Positions 7,914 through 16,138 are shown, counted from the stretch's first letter. The stretch is DNA of 64,000 nt from Miltoncostaea sp963771025 (GCA_963771025.1 CAVYRL010000001.1:62001-126000), one strand, 5' to 3'. Notes: generated by a model from the sequence alone, not told the origin. Made by a program: numbers and translations.

Positions 7914-8984
7914 CTAGCCGGGCCGGCAGACCGCCAGGCCGTGGCCGGAGCGGGCGCCGAGCAGACCGCCGAGGTGCAGGCGCTCGCTCAGCTGCGGGCG
8001 CGGAGCGCGGGCGATGCCCACGATCAGCCCGACCAGGATGAACATGATGATCGACGTGGCCGGCGGGCCGGCGACACCCGGCAGCACGTAGCCGGCCAGC
8101 ACCGCCAGCAGGCTCGAGCCCGACTGGATGCCGCCCACGGCCGCGACGGCCGTCTGGGCGAAGAGGCTCGGGTCGGTGACCTCGCCCGCGAGGGGCTGGC
8201 CCTTGGGCTGATCCAGCGTGGGGGGCGGAGTGGCCGCGGCGGGGCGGGCGTGGACCGGATCGAGCTTGAGCAGGTCCTGGTGCAGCGCGCCGCCAGCGGC
8301 CGTCGACACCTTCGCCGCGACGGGAGCCGCCGTGTGACGAGGCGTGGCGGCTGTCGGCGTGACGGAGGCCGGAGCATCCGGCACCGACGCGTCGACGCTC
8401 ACCTTGGGCCTGACCGGAGGCAGCACCACGGGGGTGCTGTGGGCCGGTACGAGGGTCGCGAGCGGGACCTTGTCGGGCACGATCGCGGCCCTGGGCACGT
8501 CCGGAGTCACGGGAAGAGTGGAGCGCGTGCCCGTGGTCGTCCCGGGGGGCGTCGCGACCGGCGGGGGCGCCGGGGCCGGTGTGGCCTCGGTCTCGGGCGG
8601 GACCGTCGGGTCGACCGTCGAGGGCGGCGGCGCCGGGGCCTCGGTGACCGGCTGATCCGCGGCCGGCGGCGCCGTGACCGGCTGATCCGCGGCCGGCGGC
8701 TCGGCGACCGGCGGCGCGGTGACCGGCTGATCCGCGGCCGGCGGCTCGGTGACCGGCGGCGCGGTGACCGGCTGATCCGCGGCCGGCGGCTCGGTGACCG
8801 GCTGATCCGCGACCGGGGTCGCATCCGTCGGCGCGGGTGGCGTCGTCGCGACGACCTCGTCGCTCGTGGCCACCGGTGCCGCCATCGCCAGGCCCGGCAC
8901 CAGAAGCGCCAGCACGCCGAACAGCACGGCCATCAGCAGCAGACGACGGGCATTGCTCACGGATGTGGGAGAAGCAAACCTCAA
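7914..8984 (-). CDS. Secreted Pro-rich repeat protein with C-terminal membrane segment
   Basis: 356 residues. A signal peptide covers about 1-36 (basic start, LLLMAVLFGVLALLVPGLAMA). Residues about 55-115 are tandem units of the type ADQPVTEPPA, encoded by a DNA repeat at 8641-8815. A Pro/Thr/Ala-rich linker follows, then near the C-terminus a Gly/Ala-rich hydrophobic stretch (SSLLAVLAGYVLPGVAG and IIMFILVGLIVGIA), then a short basic tail. Inferred to be a wall-spanning, membrane-anchored surface protein. No enzyme domain recognised. The repeat number probably varies between strains. Confidence 0.75.
   Translation of the reverse strand: MRFASPTSVSNARRLLLMAVLFGVLALLVPGLAMAAPVATSDEVVATTPPAPTDATPVADQPVTEPPAADQPVTAPPVTEPPAADQPVTAPPVAEPPAADQPVTAPPAADQPVTEAPAPPPSTVDPTVPPETEATPAPAPPPVATPPGTTTGTRSTLPVTPDVPRAAIVPDKVPLATLVPAHSTPVVLPPVRPKVSVDASVPDAPASVTPTAATPRHTAAPVAAKVSTAAGGALHQDLLKLDPVHARPAAATPPPTLDQPKGQPLAGEVTDPSLFAQTAVAAVGGIQSGSSLLAVLAGYVLPGVAGPPATSIIMFILVGLIVGIARAPRPQLSERLHLGGLLGARSGHGLAVCRPG
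8641..8815 (-). repeat. In-frame tandem repeats in the Pro-rich gene
   Basis: Degenerate units built around GGTGACCGGCTGATCCGCGG and GGCCGGCGGC, all in phase with the reading frame and giving ADQPVT(E/A)PP peptides. They explain a local stretch of long repeats without invoking a CRISPR array. Confidence 0.9.
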
Positions 8985-9041
8985 GGGAGCAGATGCACCT
9001 GTCGGAGTTCACGCAACGATGGCCATGTACAGCGCGGGGCG

Positions 9042-9047
9042 AGAATA
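9042..9047 (-). promoter_or_regulatory. -10 box for the Pro-rich protein gene
   Basis: TATTCT on the minus strand, about 58 nt before the start, preceded at 18 nt by TTTCAC. The 173-bp gap up to 9157 is otherwise without a recognisable riboswitch. Confidence 0.4.
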
Positions 9048-9142
9048 CAACGGTCGCCAGACGGCGTGAAACCCCCCGGGGCGCACGTCATCCGATTTTC
9101 CCGGAGATTCCGCCTGCGGCCGATGACGGCGGAGGGCGCCGT

Positions 9143-9148
9143 TAGAGT
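9143..9148 (+). promoter_or_regulatory. -10 box, leaderless transcript of the exonuclease gene
   Basis: TAGAGT ends 9 nt before the GTG start at 9158, a leaderless arrangement. Confidence 0.5.
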
Positions 9149-9157
9149 CGATCGCCG

Positions 9158-11020
9158 GTGTCCATCGCCGCCCAACTCCACCTGCAACTCCCCACACCCC
9201 AGCCCGGCGCCGAGGGGGGCGACTCGCTGCCCGATCGCCTGTGCGCGCTGCTGGTGCGACGAGGCCGTCCGCTGGAGGTCGGGCACATCGCTGCGCAGCT
9301 GCTGCGGCTGCGAGGGTGCCCGGAGCGCCTTCAGCGCCTGCTGGTGGCCGAGATCGTCGAGGGTGACGCCCGCCTGGCCTGGCTCGGGCGCGACCTCGTG
9401 GGTCTGGCGCCGCCCGATTGGTTCGGCGCGAGCCTCGCCGGGGCGACCTTCTGCATCGTCGATCTCGAGACGACCGGCGGGGCGCCCGGCCACTCCAAGG
9501 TGACCGAGATCGGAGCGGTCCGCCTCACCGCCCTCGCCATCCAGGAGCGGTTCAGCACGCTCGTGAACCCGGGCCGGCCGATCCCTCCGGTCGTGACCGG
9601 CCTCACCGGGATCGACGACGGGATGGTCGCCGACAGCCCCGACATCGAGGCCGCCCTCGCGGGGTTCGTGGCCTTCGCGGGCCAGGACGTCCTCGTGGCC
9701 CACAACGCGCCCTTCGACCTGCGGTTCCTCAACTACGAGCGCCGCCGGCTGTGGGGGCGCTACTTCACGCAGCCGTGGCTCGACACCCTCGTGCTCGCCC
9801 GCCGCCTCCTGAACGGCCAGGTCGCGCGCCACGACCTCGGCAGCCTGTCGGTGTGGGCGGACACCGTCGTGCGTCCCACGCACCGGGCTCTTCCGGACGC
9901 GGAGGCGACCGCCGAGGTGCTCGTCCGCCTGATCGGCTTGCTCGAGGACCGCGGCATCGACACCCTCGAGAGGGCCGTCCACTTCGGCGGCCTGGGCGGC
10001 GCCCGCCACGCCTACAAGCTGGCGCTGGCGGAGGACCTGCCGACGTGCCCCGGCGTCTACGTGATGCGCGACCGCGACGGCAACGCCCTCTACGTGGGCA
10101 AGGCGGGCAACCTGCGCCGCCGCGTGCGCGCGTACTTCGGCCCGGGCGGACGCCACGGCCGTCTGATCGGGCGGGCCCTCGAGCAGCTCGAGTCGATCGA
10201 GCACGAGACCTGCGGATCCGAGTTCGCCGCGCTGCTGCGCGAGGACGCCCTGATCAAGAGCCTCCAGCCCCCGTGCAACCGGCGCGGAACCTCCGGCCCG
10301 GGGCACTACCTCAAGCTCACCGCCGCCGCGCGCCGGCCCCGCCTGTACGCCGTGCCCCGCGTGCGGCGCGACGGCGCCGCGTACTTCGGGCCGCTCCGCT
10401 CCGCGCGGCTCACCCGCGAGGCGGTCGCGTGCCTGAGCGAGCTGTACCCGATCGCCGATCCCGACCCCGTCGCGCGCGCGGCGGCGCTCTCCCGGCTGGA
10501 CGCCGTGCTGCGCGGGGACCCCCGCGCGATCGGGGAGCTGGGCGTGCTGCTCGGCGCGGGGATGGCCGCCGGCGCCATCGCGGTCGACGACCGGGACGGC
10601 GTGGCCCCCGCCGGGGCCGTGCTCGCCACCCTGGCCGCCCTCGCCCGGGCGCGGCGGGCCGCCGCGACGACAGCGGTGCTGGTGGAGCCGGGCGAGGCGG
10701 TCGGCGCCGCCGAGATCTTCTTCGTGGGTGGTGGGCTCGTGCGCCACTCGGCGACGGTCCACGCGCACGAGTGGGAGGGGCCGGCGCGCCAGGGGTTGGA
10801 CGTGCTCGCCCGGCAGGGACCCGCGGCCCTCGCGGCCGACGCGATGGAGCAGGCGAGCATCATCGCCGAGCGGCTGCGTCACCTGCGCGTGACCGGCAGC
10901 GCTCTGGAGCTGGCGCCGGGCTGGGATGCGCCCGCCGTGCTCGCGCGCGTGGGCGTCGCAGTCCGCGCGATGGCCGGTGCCGCCCCGCCGGAGCCCGATC
11001 CGGAGGCCGTCGACGGCTGA
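9158..11020 (+). CDS. DnaQ-type DEDD exonuclease fused to a GIY-YIG nuclease domain
   Basis: 620 residues. After an N-terminal DNA-binding-like part, a 3'-5' exonuclease domain shows VDLETTGG (D102), VAHNAPFDLRFL and HRALPDAEAT. A GIY-YIG domain follows at about 297-380, PGVYVM then LYVGKAGNLRRRVRAYF, as in UvrC/Cho. The last 200 residues are Ala-rich and unassigned. This fusion is known in actinobacteria as a UvrC-like/DnaQ protein and is inferred to act in DNA repair. The first of a run of repair-related genes ending with mutY and a Nudix gene. Confidence 0.85.
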   Translation: MSIAAQLHLQLPTPQPGAEGGDSLPDRLCALLVRRGRPLEVGHIAAQLLRLRGCPERLQRLLVAEIVEGDARLAWLGRDLVGLAPPDWFGASLAGATFCIVDLETTGGAPGHSKVTEIGAVRLTALAIQERFSTLVNPGRPIPPVVTGLTGIDDGMVADSPDIEAALAGFVAFAGQDVLVAHNAPFDLRFLNYERRRLWGRYFTQPWLDTLVLARRLLNGQVARHDLGSLSVWADTVVRPTHRALPDAEATAEVLVRLIGLLEDRGIDTLERAVHFGGLGGARHAYKLALAEDLPTCPGVYVMRDRDGNALYVGKAGNLRRRVRAYFGPGGRHGRLIGRALEQLESIEHETCGSEFAALLREDALIKSLQPPCNRRGTSGPGHYLKLTAAARRPRLYAVPRVRRDGAAYFGPLRSARLTREAVACLSELYPIADPDPVARAAALSRLDAVLRGDPRAIGELGVLLGAGMAAGAIAVDDRDGVAPAGAVLATLAALARARRAAATTAVLVEPGEAVGAAEIFFVGGGLVRHSATVHAHEWEGPARQGLDVLARQGPAALAADAMEQASIIAERLRHLRVTGSALELAPGWDAPAVLARVGVAVRAMAGAAPPEPDPEAVDG

Positions 11021-12005
11021 GATCCGCGCGGCCGCCGCCCTGGCGCTGAGCGGGCGGTTCGGCCCGATGGGGTCTCAATCGGCCGCGGGGCTGCGTGCCT
11101 GGGCGGCGACGTCCGGCGTCCGCCTGCGGATCGAGGACGATCGCAGTGACCCCGGGCGAAGCGCACGGCTGGCATCCGAGCTCGCGGCCGCGGCGGACCT
11201 GGCCTTCGGCCCGTACGGCAGCGGCTCGGGGAGGGCCGTGGCCGAGGCGATGGCGTCTCGCCCCGAGGTGATCTGGAACCACGGCGCCGCCGCGACCTCG
11301 CGGACGGGGGCCCGCATGGTCAACGTGCTCGGCCCGGCCGAGAGCTACTGGCGCGGGCTGGCCGGCGCCCTCGCGGCCGAGCCTGGTGACGCGGGGGTGG
11401 CCCTGGTGAGGGCGCCCGGTGGATTCGGCGCGGCGGTCCACGAGGGGGCGCGTCGCGCCCTGGATGACGCCGGAATCACGCCCGTCGCGGCGGGCGACCT
11501 GGCCACGGAGGGCCCCGCCGACGTGGTCGCCCGTGCCGCCGCCGCGGGGGCCGGCTGGGTCGTGGGGGGCGGACGGATCGAGGACGACCTGGCGCTGGCG
11601 CGCGAGGTCGCCGCTTCCGGCCTGCGCGCGGCCCTCGTCGTCTGCGGGGTCCACGCCGTCCTCGACGATCTCGGCGAGCGGGTCGTGGGCTGGCTCGGGC
11701 CGGTGCAGTGGGACGGCGACGAGGGCCGCCTGCCCGTGGCCCTGCCGCCGGGCTCGGACTACCCGGCCGCCCAGGCGCTGGCGGCCGGGATGCTCGCGGA
11801 GCAGGCCCTGTCCCTGGCCGGCACGTCCGACCCGGCGGCGCTCTGGGACGCGGCCCGCGCGCTGCGCACCACGACCTTCCTCGGCCCCTTCGCGATCGAC
11901 GCCGAGGGTCGCCAGACGGCCCACGCTCCGGCGATCGTGCGCTGGGAGGCGGACTCGGGCGGCCCCGTCCGGCGGGTGGTGTGGAGGCCGCCGGCAACGG
12001 CGTGA
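10977..12005 (+). CDS. Type 1 periplasmic-binding-fold (amino-acid ABC-type) protein without visible signal peptide
   Basis: About 342 residues with the hallmarks of Leu/Ile/Val-type solute-binding proteins: ALALSGRFGPMGSQSAAGL at the start, LAFGPYGSGSGRAVAEA, and a late TTFLGPFAIDAEGRQTAH. No hydrophobic leader precedes the fold, and no permease or ATPase is near, so it may be a cytoplasmic ligand sensor or have lost export. The start is uncertain: GTG 10977 overlaps the previous gene by 44 nt and has no clear ribosome site. Confidence 0.6.
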   Translation: MPPRRSPIRRPSTAEIRAAAALALSGRFGPMGSQSAAGLRAWAATSGVRLRIEDDRSDPGRSARLASELAAAADLAFGPYGSGSGRAVAEAMASRPEVIWNHGAAATSRTGARMVNVLGPAESYWRGLAGALAAEPGDAGVALVRAPGGFGAAVHEGARRALDDAGITPVAAGDLATEGPADVVARAAAAGAGWVVGGGRIEDDLALAREVAASGLRAALVVCGVHAVLDDLGERVVGWLGPVQWDGDEGRLPVALPPGSDYPAAQALAAGMLAEQALSLAGTSDPAALWDAARALRTTTFLGPFAIDAEGRQTAHAPAIVRWEADSGGPVRRVVWRPPATA

Positions 12006-12017
12006 CAGACTTGGGCG

Positions 12018-12815
12018 GTGAACGGTCGAGGCGGTGCGGACGCGGTCGTGGAGCGCCTGGTCAACTGGTTCGAGCGCGACGGCGCCGACCTGCCGTGGCG
12101 CCGGACCCGCGACCGCTACCGCGTGCTCGTGGCCGAGGCCCAACTCCAGGCGACGCCGGTCGCGCGGGTGCTGCCCTACTACGCGCTCTTCGTCGAGCGC
12201 TGGCCGACCGCAGCCGATCTGGCCGCCGCCGAGCTGGGCGAGGTGCTGGCCGCGTGGCAGGGGCTCGGATACCCCCGGCGGGCGCGCAACCTGCATGCCG
12301 CGGCCGGGGTGATCGCCCGTGAGGGGTGGCCGCCGGCGGAGCGGCTGACCGATCTCCCCGGCGTCGGCCCGTACACCGCGGCGGCAATTCGCTGTTTCGC
12401 CGACGGGGAGGACGTGCTGCCGGTCGATACCAATGCGGCCCGCGTCGCGGCGCGCCGGTTCCCGGCCGGCTGGCCCGGCGCGCCCGGTCGTGGCTGGGAG
12501 GCCGGCCAGGCGATCATGGATCTCGGCCGGTTGTGGTGCACGGCGCGGGCCCCGCGCTGCGAGAGCGGGTGCCCCCTGCGCGAGGGGTGCCCCGCGGCCG
12601 CGGCGGGAGTGGCCCGGGAGCTGACCCCGGGACGCCGGCCTCAGGGGCGCTACCAGGGATCGATGCGCCAGCGCCGCGGCGATCTGCTGCGCGAGTTGGC
12701 GGCCGCGGGCGCGGTCAACGCCGACCGCGATCCCGAGGCGGCGCGGAGCCTGCTCGCGGATGGGCTCGCCGACCGCCGCGGTGCGCTGCTGGTGCGCGTC
12801 GGAGCGGAGGCGTGA
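12018..12815 (+). CDS. mutY: A/G-specific adenine DNA glycosylase
   Basis: Removes adenine mispaired with 8-oxoguanine. 265 aa, without the C-terminal MutT-like domain of E. coli MutY. Catalytic Glu is in AEAQLQAT (E40), the helix-hairpin-helix is LPGVGPYTAAAI at about 113-124, and the catalytic Asp is in PVDTNA (D137). The iron-sulfur cysteines are C174, C181, C185 and C191, giving a middle spacing of three residues where MutY usually has two. CAGACT at 12006-12011 lies 6 nt before the GTG start, suggesting a leaderless mRNA. Overlaps the Nudix gene by 4 nt. Confidence 0.9.
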   Translation: MNGRGGADAVVERLVNWFERDGADLPWRRTRDRYRVLVAEAQLQATPVARVLPYYALFVERWPTAADLAAAELGEVLAAWQGLGYPRRARNLHAAAGVIAREGWPPAERLTDLPGVGPYTAAAIRCFADGEDVLPVDTNAARVAARRFPAGWPGAPGRGWEAGQAIMDLGRLWCTARAPRCESGCPLREGCPAAAAGVARELTPGRRPQGRYQGSMRQRRGDLLRELAAAGAVNADRDPEAARSLLADGLADRRGALLVRVGAEA

Positions 12816-13201
12816 GGGGTCGGCAGCAGGTGGTCGTGGCCGCGGTCATCGAGCGCGGCGGCCGGATCCTCGTGAGCCAGCGCGGCCAGAGTGTCGGACA
12901 GCCCGGTCGCTGGGAGTTTCCGGGAGGCAAGCGGGAGCCCGGCGAGAGCGACCCCGACGCCCTGGCGCGCGAGATCCGCGAGGAGCTGGGCGTGGAGATC
13001 GGGGTGGGCCCGTTGATGTGGACGGCCAAGGCCGGGCCACTGAAGCTGCGCTTCTTCCGCTGCCGATGGCTCGAAGCCCAGCGCCCCCGTCCGCTTGGCA
13101 GCGTCCAGTTCCGGTGGGTGTGCCGCGAGGACCTCCCCGCCCTGCCGTTCCCCCCCGCGGATGGGGGGCTCGTCAGCGCGCTCGCGGAGGGGCGAGTCTA
13201 G
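12812..13201 (+). CDS. Nudix hydrolase, MutT-like
   Basis: 129-residue Nudix protein. The Nudix box starts at G38, reading GGKREPGE then AREIREELGVEI, with all conserved Gly, Arg and Glu present. QRGQSVGQPGRWEFPGGK before it matches the 8-oxo-dGTP/CTP-type MutT group. Coupled to mutY by a GTGA overlap, which fits a shared role against oxidised guanine: MutY removes the mispaired A and the hydrolase cleans the nucleotide pool. Substrate inferred from context. Confidence 0.88.
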   Translation: MRGRQQVVVAAVIERGGRILVSQRGQSVGQPGRWEFPGGKREPGESDPDALAREIREELGVEIGVGPLMWTAKAGPLKLRFFRCRWLEAQRPRPLGSVQFRWVCREDLPALPFPPADGGLVSALAEGRV

Positions 13202-13224
13202 ACCGGCGGATTTGGCGGGGACGG

Positions 13225-13230
13225 TAGACT
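13225..13230 (+). promoter_or_regulatory. -10 box for the 58-residue gene
   Basis: TAGACT, 22 nt before the ATG, with a strong GGGAGGGG ribosome site in between. Confidence 0.45.
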
Positions 13231-13252
13231 TGGTCCGGACCTGGGAGGGGTG

Positions 13253-13429
13253 ATGGCAAAGGCAAAGCGGCAGCGGCGTAACAGCATCCGGACCATGTCG
13301 GCCGATTCGTCGGCGCTCGAGGCGCTCGAGTCACTCGAGCGGGCCGAGCGCTCCGCATCGGAGTCCCCCGCGGAGGCGAACGAGGGCGAGAAGCCGACGG
13401 CGACCGTCGCCGAGGTCGAGCCGGAGTAG
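13253..13429 (+). CDS. Small charged protein, 58 aa, unknown function
   Basis: Starts MAKAKRQRRNSIRTM and continues as an acidic Ala/Glu/Ser-rich tail, so it has a basic head and an acidic, probably disordered body. Supported by a promoter-like TAGACT at 13225-13230 and by GGGAGGGG placed just before the ATG. No homology recognised. It sits between the mutY-Nudix pair and the convergent phoU gene. Confidence 0.6.
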   Translation: MAKAKRQRRNSIRTMSADSSALEALESLERAERSASESPAEANEGEKPTATVAEVEPE

Positions 13430-13450
13430 GGGAGCGCTCCTCCCGGACCC

Positions 13451-14110
13451 TCAGGAGTCTCGGGTGAAGGCCTCTCCGCTCACCAGGAAGCGCACGCGGC
13501 CGCCGAGCTCGGCGCCGTTGTTGGCGACCCGCTCGAGATGGCGCGCGACCAGCACCGCCGCGGCCGCCCAGATGCGCGTCTCGGGCTCGTCGGGCGCGCC
13601 GGCCACGCCGGTCACCACCTCGGCGAGCATCTGACGAACGGTGGCGGCCTCGACCGCCGCCTGCTCGCCGAGCTCGGCGTCGCCTCGGGCGATGGCCTGG
13701 ATGGCGCGCGCGAGCGTGTCGACCGCGCGGGCGCTCATGCGGGCGATGAGAGCCTGGATCTCGGGCACCGCGCCCTCGGGCGGGACCGACTTCGCGGCTT
13801 CGGCGATGGCCACGGCCAGGTCGCCGACCCGCTCCAGCGCGATGACCGCGATCAGGCCGACGTGCAACAGGCGCTGGTCGCCGGCGACGGGGGCCTGGAG
13901 CAACTGGAGGCTGAAGACCTTCTGGTCGAGCTCCGCGCACCGCTGATCGACCTGGTCATCGGCGGCGATCACGTCGGCCGCTGCCGTCACGTCGACCTCC
14001 TCCCATGCCACCACCCCACGCTCGACCTGGGAGAGGACGAGACTCGCCATCTCGACCAGGCCCGTGCGGAAATGGTCGATCTCCGCTTGAAAGGTCAGCC
14101 GGGTGGACAC
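13451..14110 (-). CDS. phoU: PhoU-like phosphate signalling protein
   Basis: 219 residues, all alpha, with two PhoU repeats. Each carries the family's conserved basic/acidic helix: VGLIAVIALERVGDLAVAIAEAA and VLVARHLERVANNGAELGGRV. PhoU proteins link the Pst transporter to PhoR and bind metal clusters. No pst or phoR genes are nearby. GTG start lies 10 nt after the stop of the toroid protein gene, so it may be the last gene of the cobalamin-riboswitch operon, which would be an odd partner; a separate promoter cannot be excluded. Confidence 0.85.
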   Translation of the reverse strand: MSTRLTFQAEIDHFRTGLVEMASLVLSQVERGVVAWEEVDVTAAADVIAADDQVDQRCAELDQKVFSLQLLQAPVAGDQRLLHVGLIAVIALERVGDLAVAIAEAAKSVPPEGAVPEIQALIARMSARAVDTLARAIQAIARGDAELGEQAAVEAATVRQMLAEVVTGVAGAPDEPETRIWAAAAVLVARHLERVANNGAELGGRVRFLVSGEAFTRDS

Positions 14111-14120
14111 GGGCGGGATC

Positions 14121-14990
14121 CTACTTGTACGGCGGCAGGGACTTTCCCGCGACCGCGACGACCGCGTCATTGGTGGCCAGCAGGCGGCTGCCTGCGTCGC
14201 CGCGCGTGAAGCGGAATGCGCCGTTCTGCTGCTGCAGGCCGCGGAGGGCGGCGCGGGTCTTGGGTGGAGGGGTGCGGCCGAGCGCTCGCAGGGCCCGGAT
14301 CGCCGCGGCGGTCGAGTTCGCCTCGGTCGGCCTGCGTCGGCCCGCCGACGCGAGCCCCCCCGCGGCGTTGCGCTGGGCCAGCATCCACGCTGCCGCCGCG
14401 CGCAGGGCGGGGTTTCTCGAGGGCACGCCGGCCGAGCGAAGCGCCTCGATGACCAGGCCGGTGACATCGACCGAGTCGGCGGCCGTCCGCGACATCGCGA
14501 AACCCCACCCCCCCGTCGCGCGCGCGGCGAGGGTGGCACGGATCGCGGCGGCCGGCACCGGCCGGCCGGCCGACCTCAGCGCGAGGATCGAGTAGGCCTG
14601 GTCGAAGGCCGTCTCGCCGTAGCGCCCCGCGGCGTACCGGCCGGTGATGCGGCGGACGTAGTCGATCCCCGCGAAGCGGGTGGGGTTGCGCCCGCCGGCG
14701 ACGAGCGCCATCACCACCTTGCCGGAGCCGCCCGCGGTGACCGCGTAGCTCGGCGCGGTCTTCGAGAGCTCGTCCAGCCGCGGCGCCAGCGACGCGCGGC
14801 TGCGCCCGGCCAGGCGGAGGGCGACGATGGCGTCGGCCTGCTGCCCACCGGGCGCCCCGGTCGTGTTGCGCGCCAGCCACGCGCTCCCGCGCGCGGTCGC
14901 GGCCCGGTCGGTCGGCGTCGCCGCCCCCGCGAGGGGGGCGGCGACGAGCGCGACGCCGGCGAGCAGGGCCAGGGAGCGCGCGCGCCTCAC
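14121..14990 (-). CDS. Exported alpha/alpha-toroid protein, transcobalamin alpha-domain-like
   Basis: 289 residues. Signal peptide about 1-24 (RRARSLALLAGVALVAAPLAGA). The mature part is a series of paired helices of the prenyltransferase/squalene-cyclase repeat type, for example QADAIVALRLAG, FDQAYSILALRSAG, DSVDVTGLVIEALRSAG and STAAAIRALRALG, interspersed with GGWGF- and NGAFRF-like loops. Animal intrinsic factor and transcobalamin use the same fold to hold cobalamin. GTG start overlaps the DUF4430 gene by 4 nt, placing it under the cobalamin riboswitch. It lacks the acidic DxDD motif of true cyclases. Cobalamin binding is inferred. Confidence 0.75.
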   Translation of the reverse strand: MRRARSLALLAGVALVAAPLAGAATPTDRAATARGSAWLARNTTGAPGGQQADAIVALRLAGRSRASLAPRLDELSKTAPSYAVTAGGSGKVVMALVAGGRNPTRFAGIDYVRRITGRYAAGRYGETAFDQAYSILALRSAGRPVPAAAIRATLAARATGGWGFAMSRTAADSVDVTGLVIEALRSAGVPSRNPALRAAAAWMLAQRNAAGGLASAGRRRPTEANSTAAAIRALRALGRTPPPKTRAALRGLQQQNGAFRFTRGDAGSRLLATNDAVVAVAGKSLPPYK

Positions 14991-16138
14991 CTCTTCAGCC
15001 GCTTTCTGACGACCCTGAACTGGCCGCCGTTGACCCGCGCGAGCGCCACCGATTCGGTGTTGCCGGCACCGTCGGTGGCGCGGCTCCAGACCCGCCAGAT
15101 GCCCGGGCCGAGGGCCTTCTTGCGGAGGCGGAGGCTCCAATTGCCTCCCGCAGACGCGGCCGGTAGGAACAGCTGCCGGGCGCACGAGCGCGGCCGGGTG
15201 AGGCTCCCGGTCCTGGTGCGGAAGCGGCACTGCGTGCCCACGCGCATCGCCAGGGCGACCCGCACGCCCTTGACGTCGGAGCGGTCCGCCCCGGTGCGGC
15301 CCCTGATGGCGCTGACGCGGGTGTAGCGACGGCCGATGGCCGGGAACACGATGCGGCTGCCCGGGGCGATCGTGTCGGTGTTCGCCGAGACGATCGGAGC
15401 GGGGGTCGCGGCTGTGGCGGGCAGGTTGCAGACCGTCGGATCTCCGTCGTACGAGCAGACGTTGCGGCCGGCGCTGCGGATGTCGCCCGCGCGGCTGGCG
15501 GTGACCGGCTGCGTGCCGTTGCCCTGCGCGATGAAGGTGGCCGAGCCGGCGCCATCGGCGGTCGCGGCGACCTGTCCGTAGCGCACCGTGGCGCCCGCGC
15601 CCGGCTGTGCCTCGCCGGTGTCCGAGTAGCTGGTGACCGTGACCGTGAACGAGGTGCCCTTGGTCACCTTGTCGCTCGACGGCCTCACGTCGAGCTCGCG
15701 CACGGCGTCGAAGCCACCGTAGTACCAGAGCACCGTCGAGCCCTGGGCGAGGGTGGCGGCGTCGGCACCCACCGGGGGGGCGACGTGGTTGACGCGGAAC
15801 TGCCAGCCGGTGGATCCGACGTTCTCGTCGGGGCCGATCTTCTGGATCAGGCTGGACGAGAAGGCGGGGAAGTATTCGAAGCCGAACCCGAGGCCGGTGC
15901 TCTGGGTGGCGCGGTAGAGCTGCCAGAAGGCCGACGCGCGGCTCACGTCGACCGCGGCGGAGTTCTTGTCGAAGACGGTGGCGGCGCCGGACCCCTCGAT
16001 GGGGATCGCGCTTTCCGGGATGAGGGTCGCGCTGGACCCCTCCACCCGGATCGTGGTGTCGAGAGCGGTCGCCACCGGGGCGGCGACCAGCCCGGCCGCG
16101 CATGCGGCGGCCAGGGTGAACCGGAGGGAAGTGCGCAC
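14987..16138 (-). CDS. Exported DUF4430 (transcobalamin beta-domain-like) protein
   Basis: 383 residues from a GTG at 16138. Signal peptide about 1-27. The DUF4430 domain is seen at about residues 50-140: WQLYRATQSTGLGFGFEYF, GWQFRVNHVAP and a G-S-T-V-L-W-Y-Y strand, matching the W-x(3)-VN and GD-x-V-x-W-Y core of the family, which in animals is the C-terminal beta domain of intrinsic factor. The second half is beta-sandwich-like and may bind the wall. The gene is directly behind a cobalamin riboswitch and coupled to the toroid protein. Inferred cobalamin capture at the cell surface. Confidence 0.78.
   Translation of the reverse strand: MRTSLRFTLAAACAAGLVAAPVATALDTTIRVEGSSATLIPESAIPIEGSGAATVFDKNSAAVDVSRASAFWQLYRATQSTGLGFGFEYFPAFSSSLIQKIGPDENVGSTGWQFRVNHVAPPVGADAATLAQGSTVLWYYGGFDAVRELDVRPSSDKVTKGTSFTVTVTSYSDTGEAQPGAGATVRYGQVAATADGAGSATFIAQGNGTQPVTASRAGDIRSAGRNVCSYDGDPTVCNLPATAATPAPIVSANTDTIAPGSRIVFPAIGRRYTRVSAIRGRTGADRSDVKGVRVALAMRVGTQCRFRTRTGSLTRPRSCARQLFLPAASAGGNWSLRLRKKALGPGIWRVWSRATDGAGNTESVALARVNGGQFRVVRKRLKR

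Noticed and set aside
8641..8815. Tandem repeats that might suggest a CRISPR array
   Set aside because: Units are in phase with a signal-peptide protein, spacers are not unique, and no cas genes are present.
9099..9126. GCCGATGA as another sigma-28 promoter
   Set aside because: No TCAA/TAAA at 15-16 nt upstream, and a better housekeeping -10 (TAGAGT) is placed for the same gene.
8985..9157. Possible cyclic-dinucleotide riboswitch before the Pro-rich surface gene
   Set aside because: The gap lacks the conserved GEMM or ydaO core motifs on either strand; only a promoter-like TATTCT is seen.
8981..10882. Long open frames on the strand opposite real genes (also 4739-6172, 7351-9012, 16261-17160, 44552-47089)
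   Set aside because: Arg/Gly/His-rich shadow translations typical of high-GC DNA, without domains, and fully antisense to well-supported genes.
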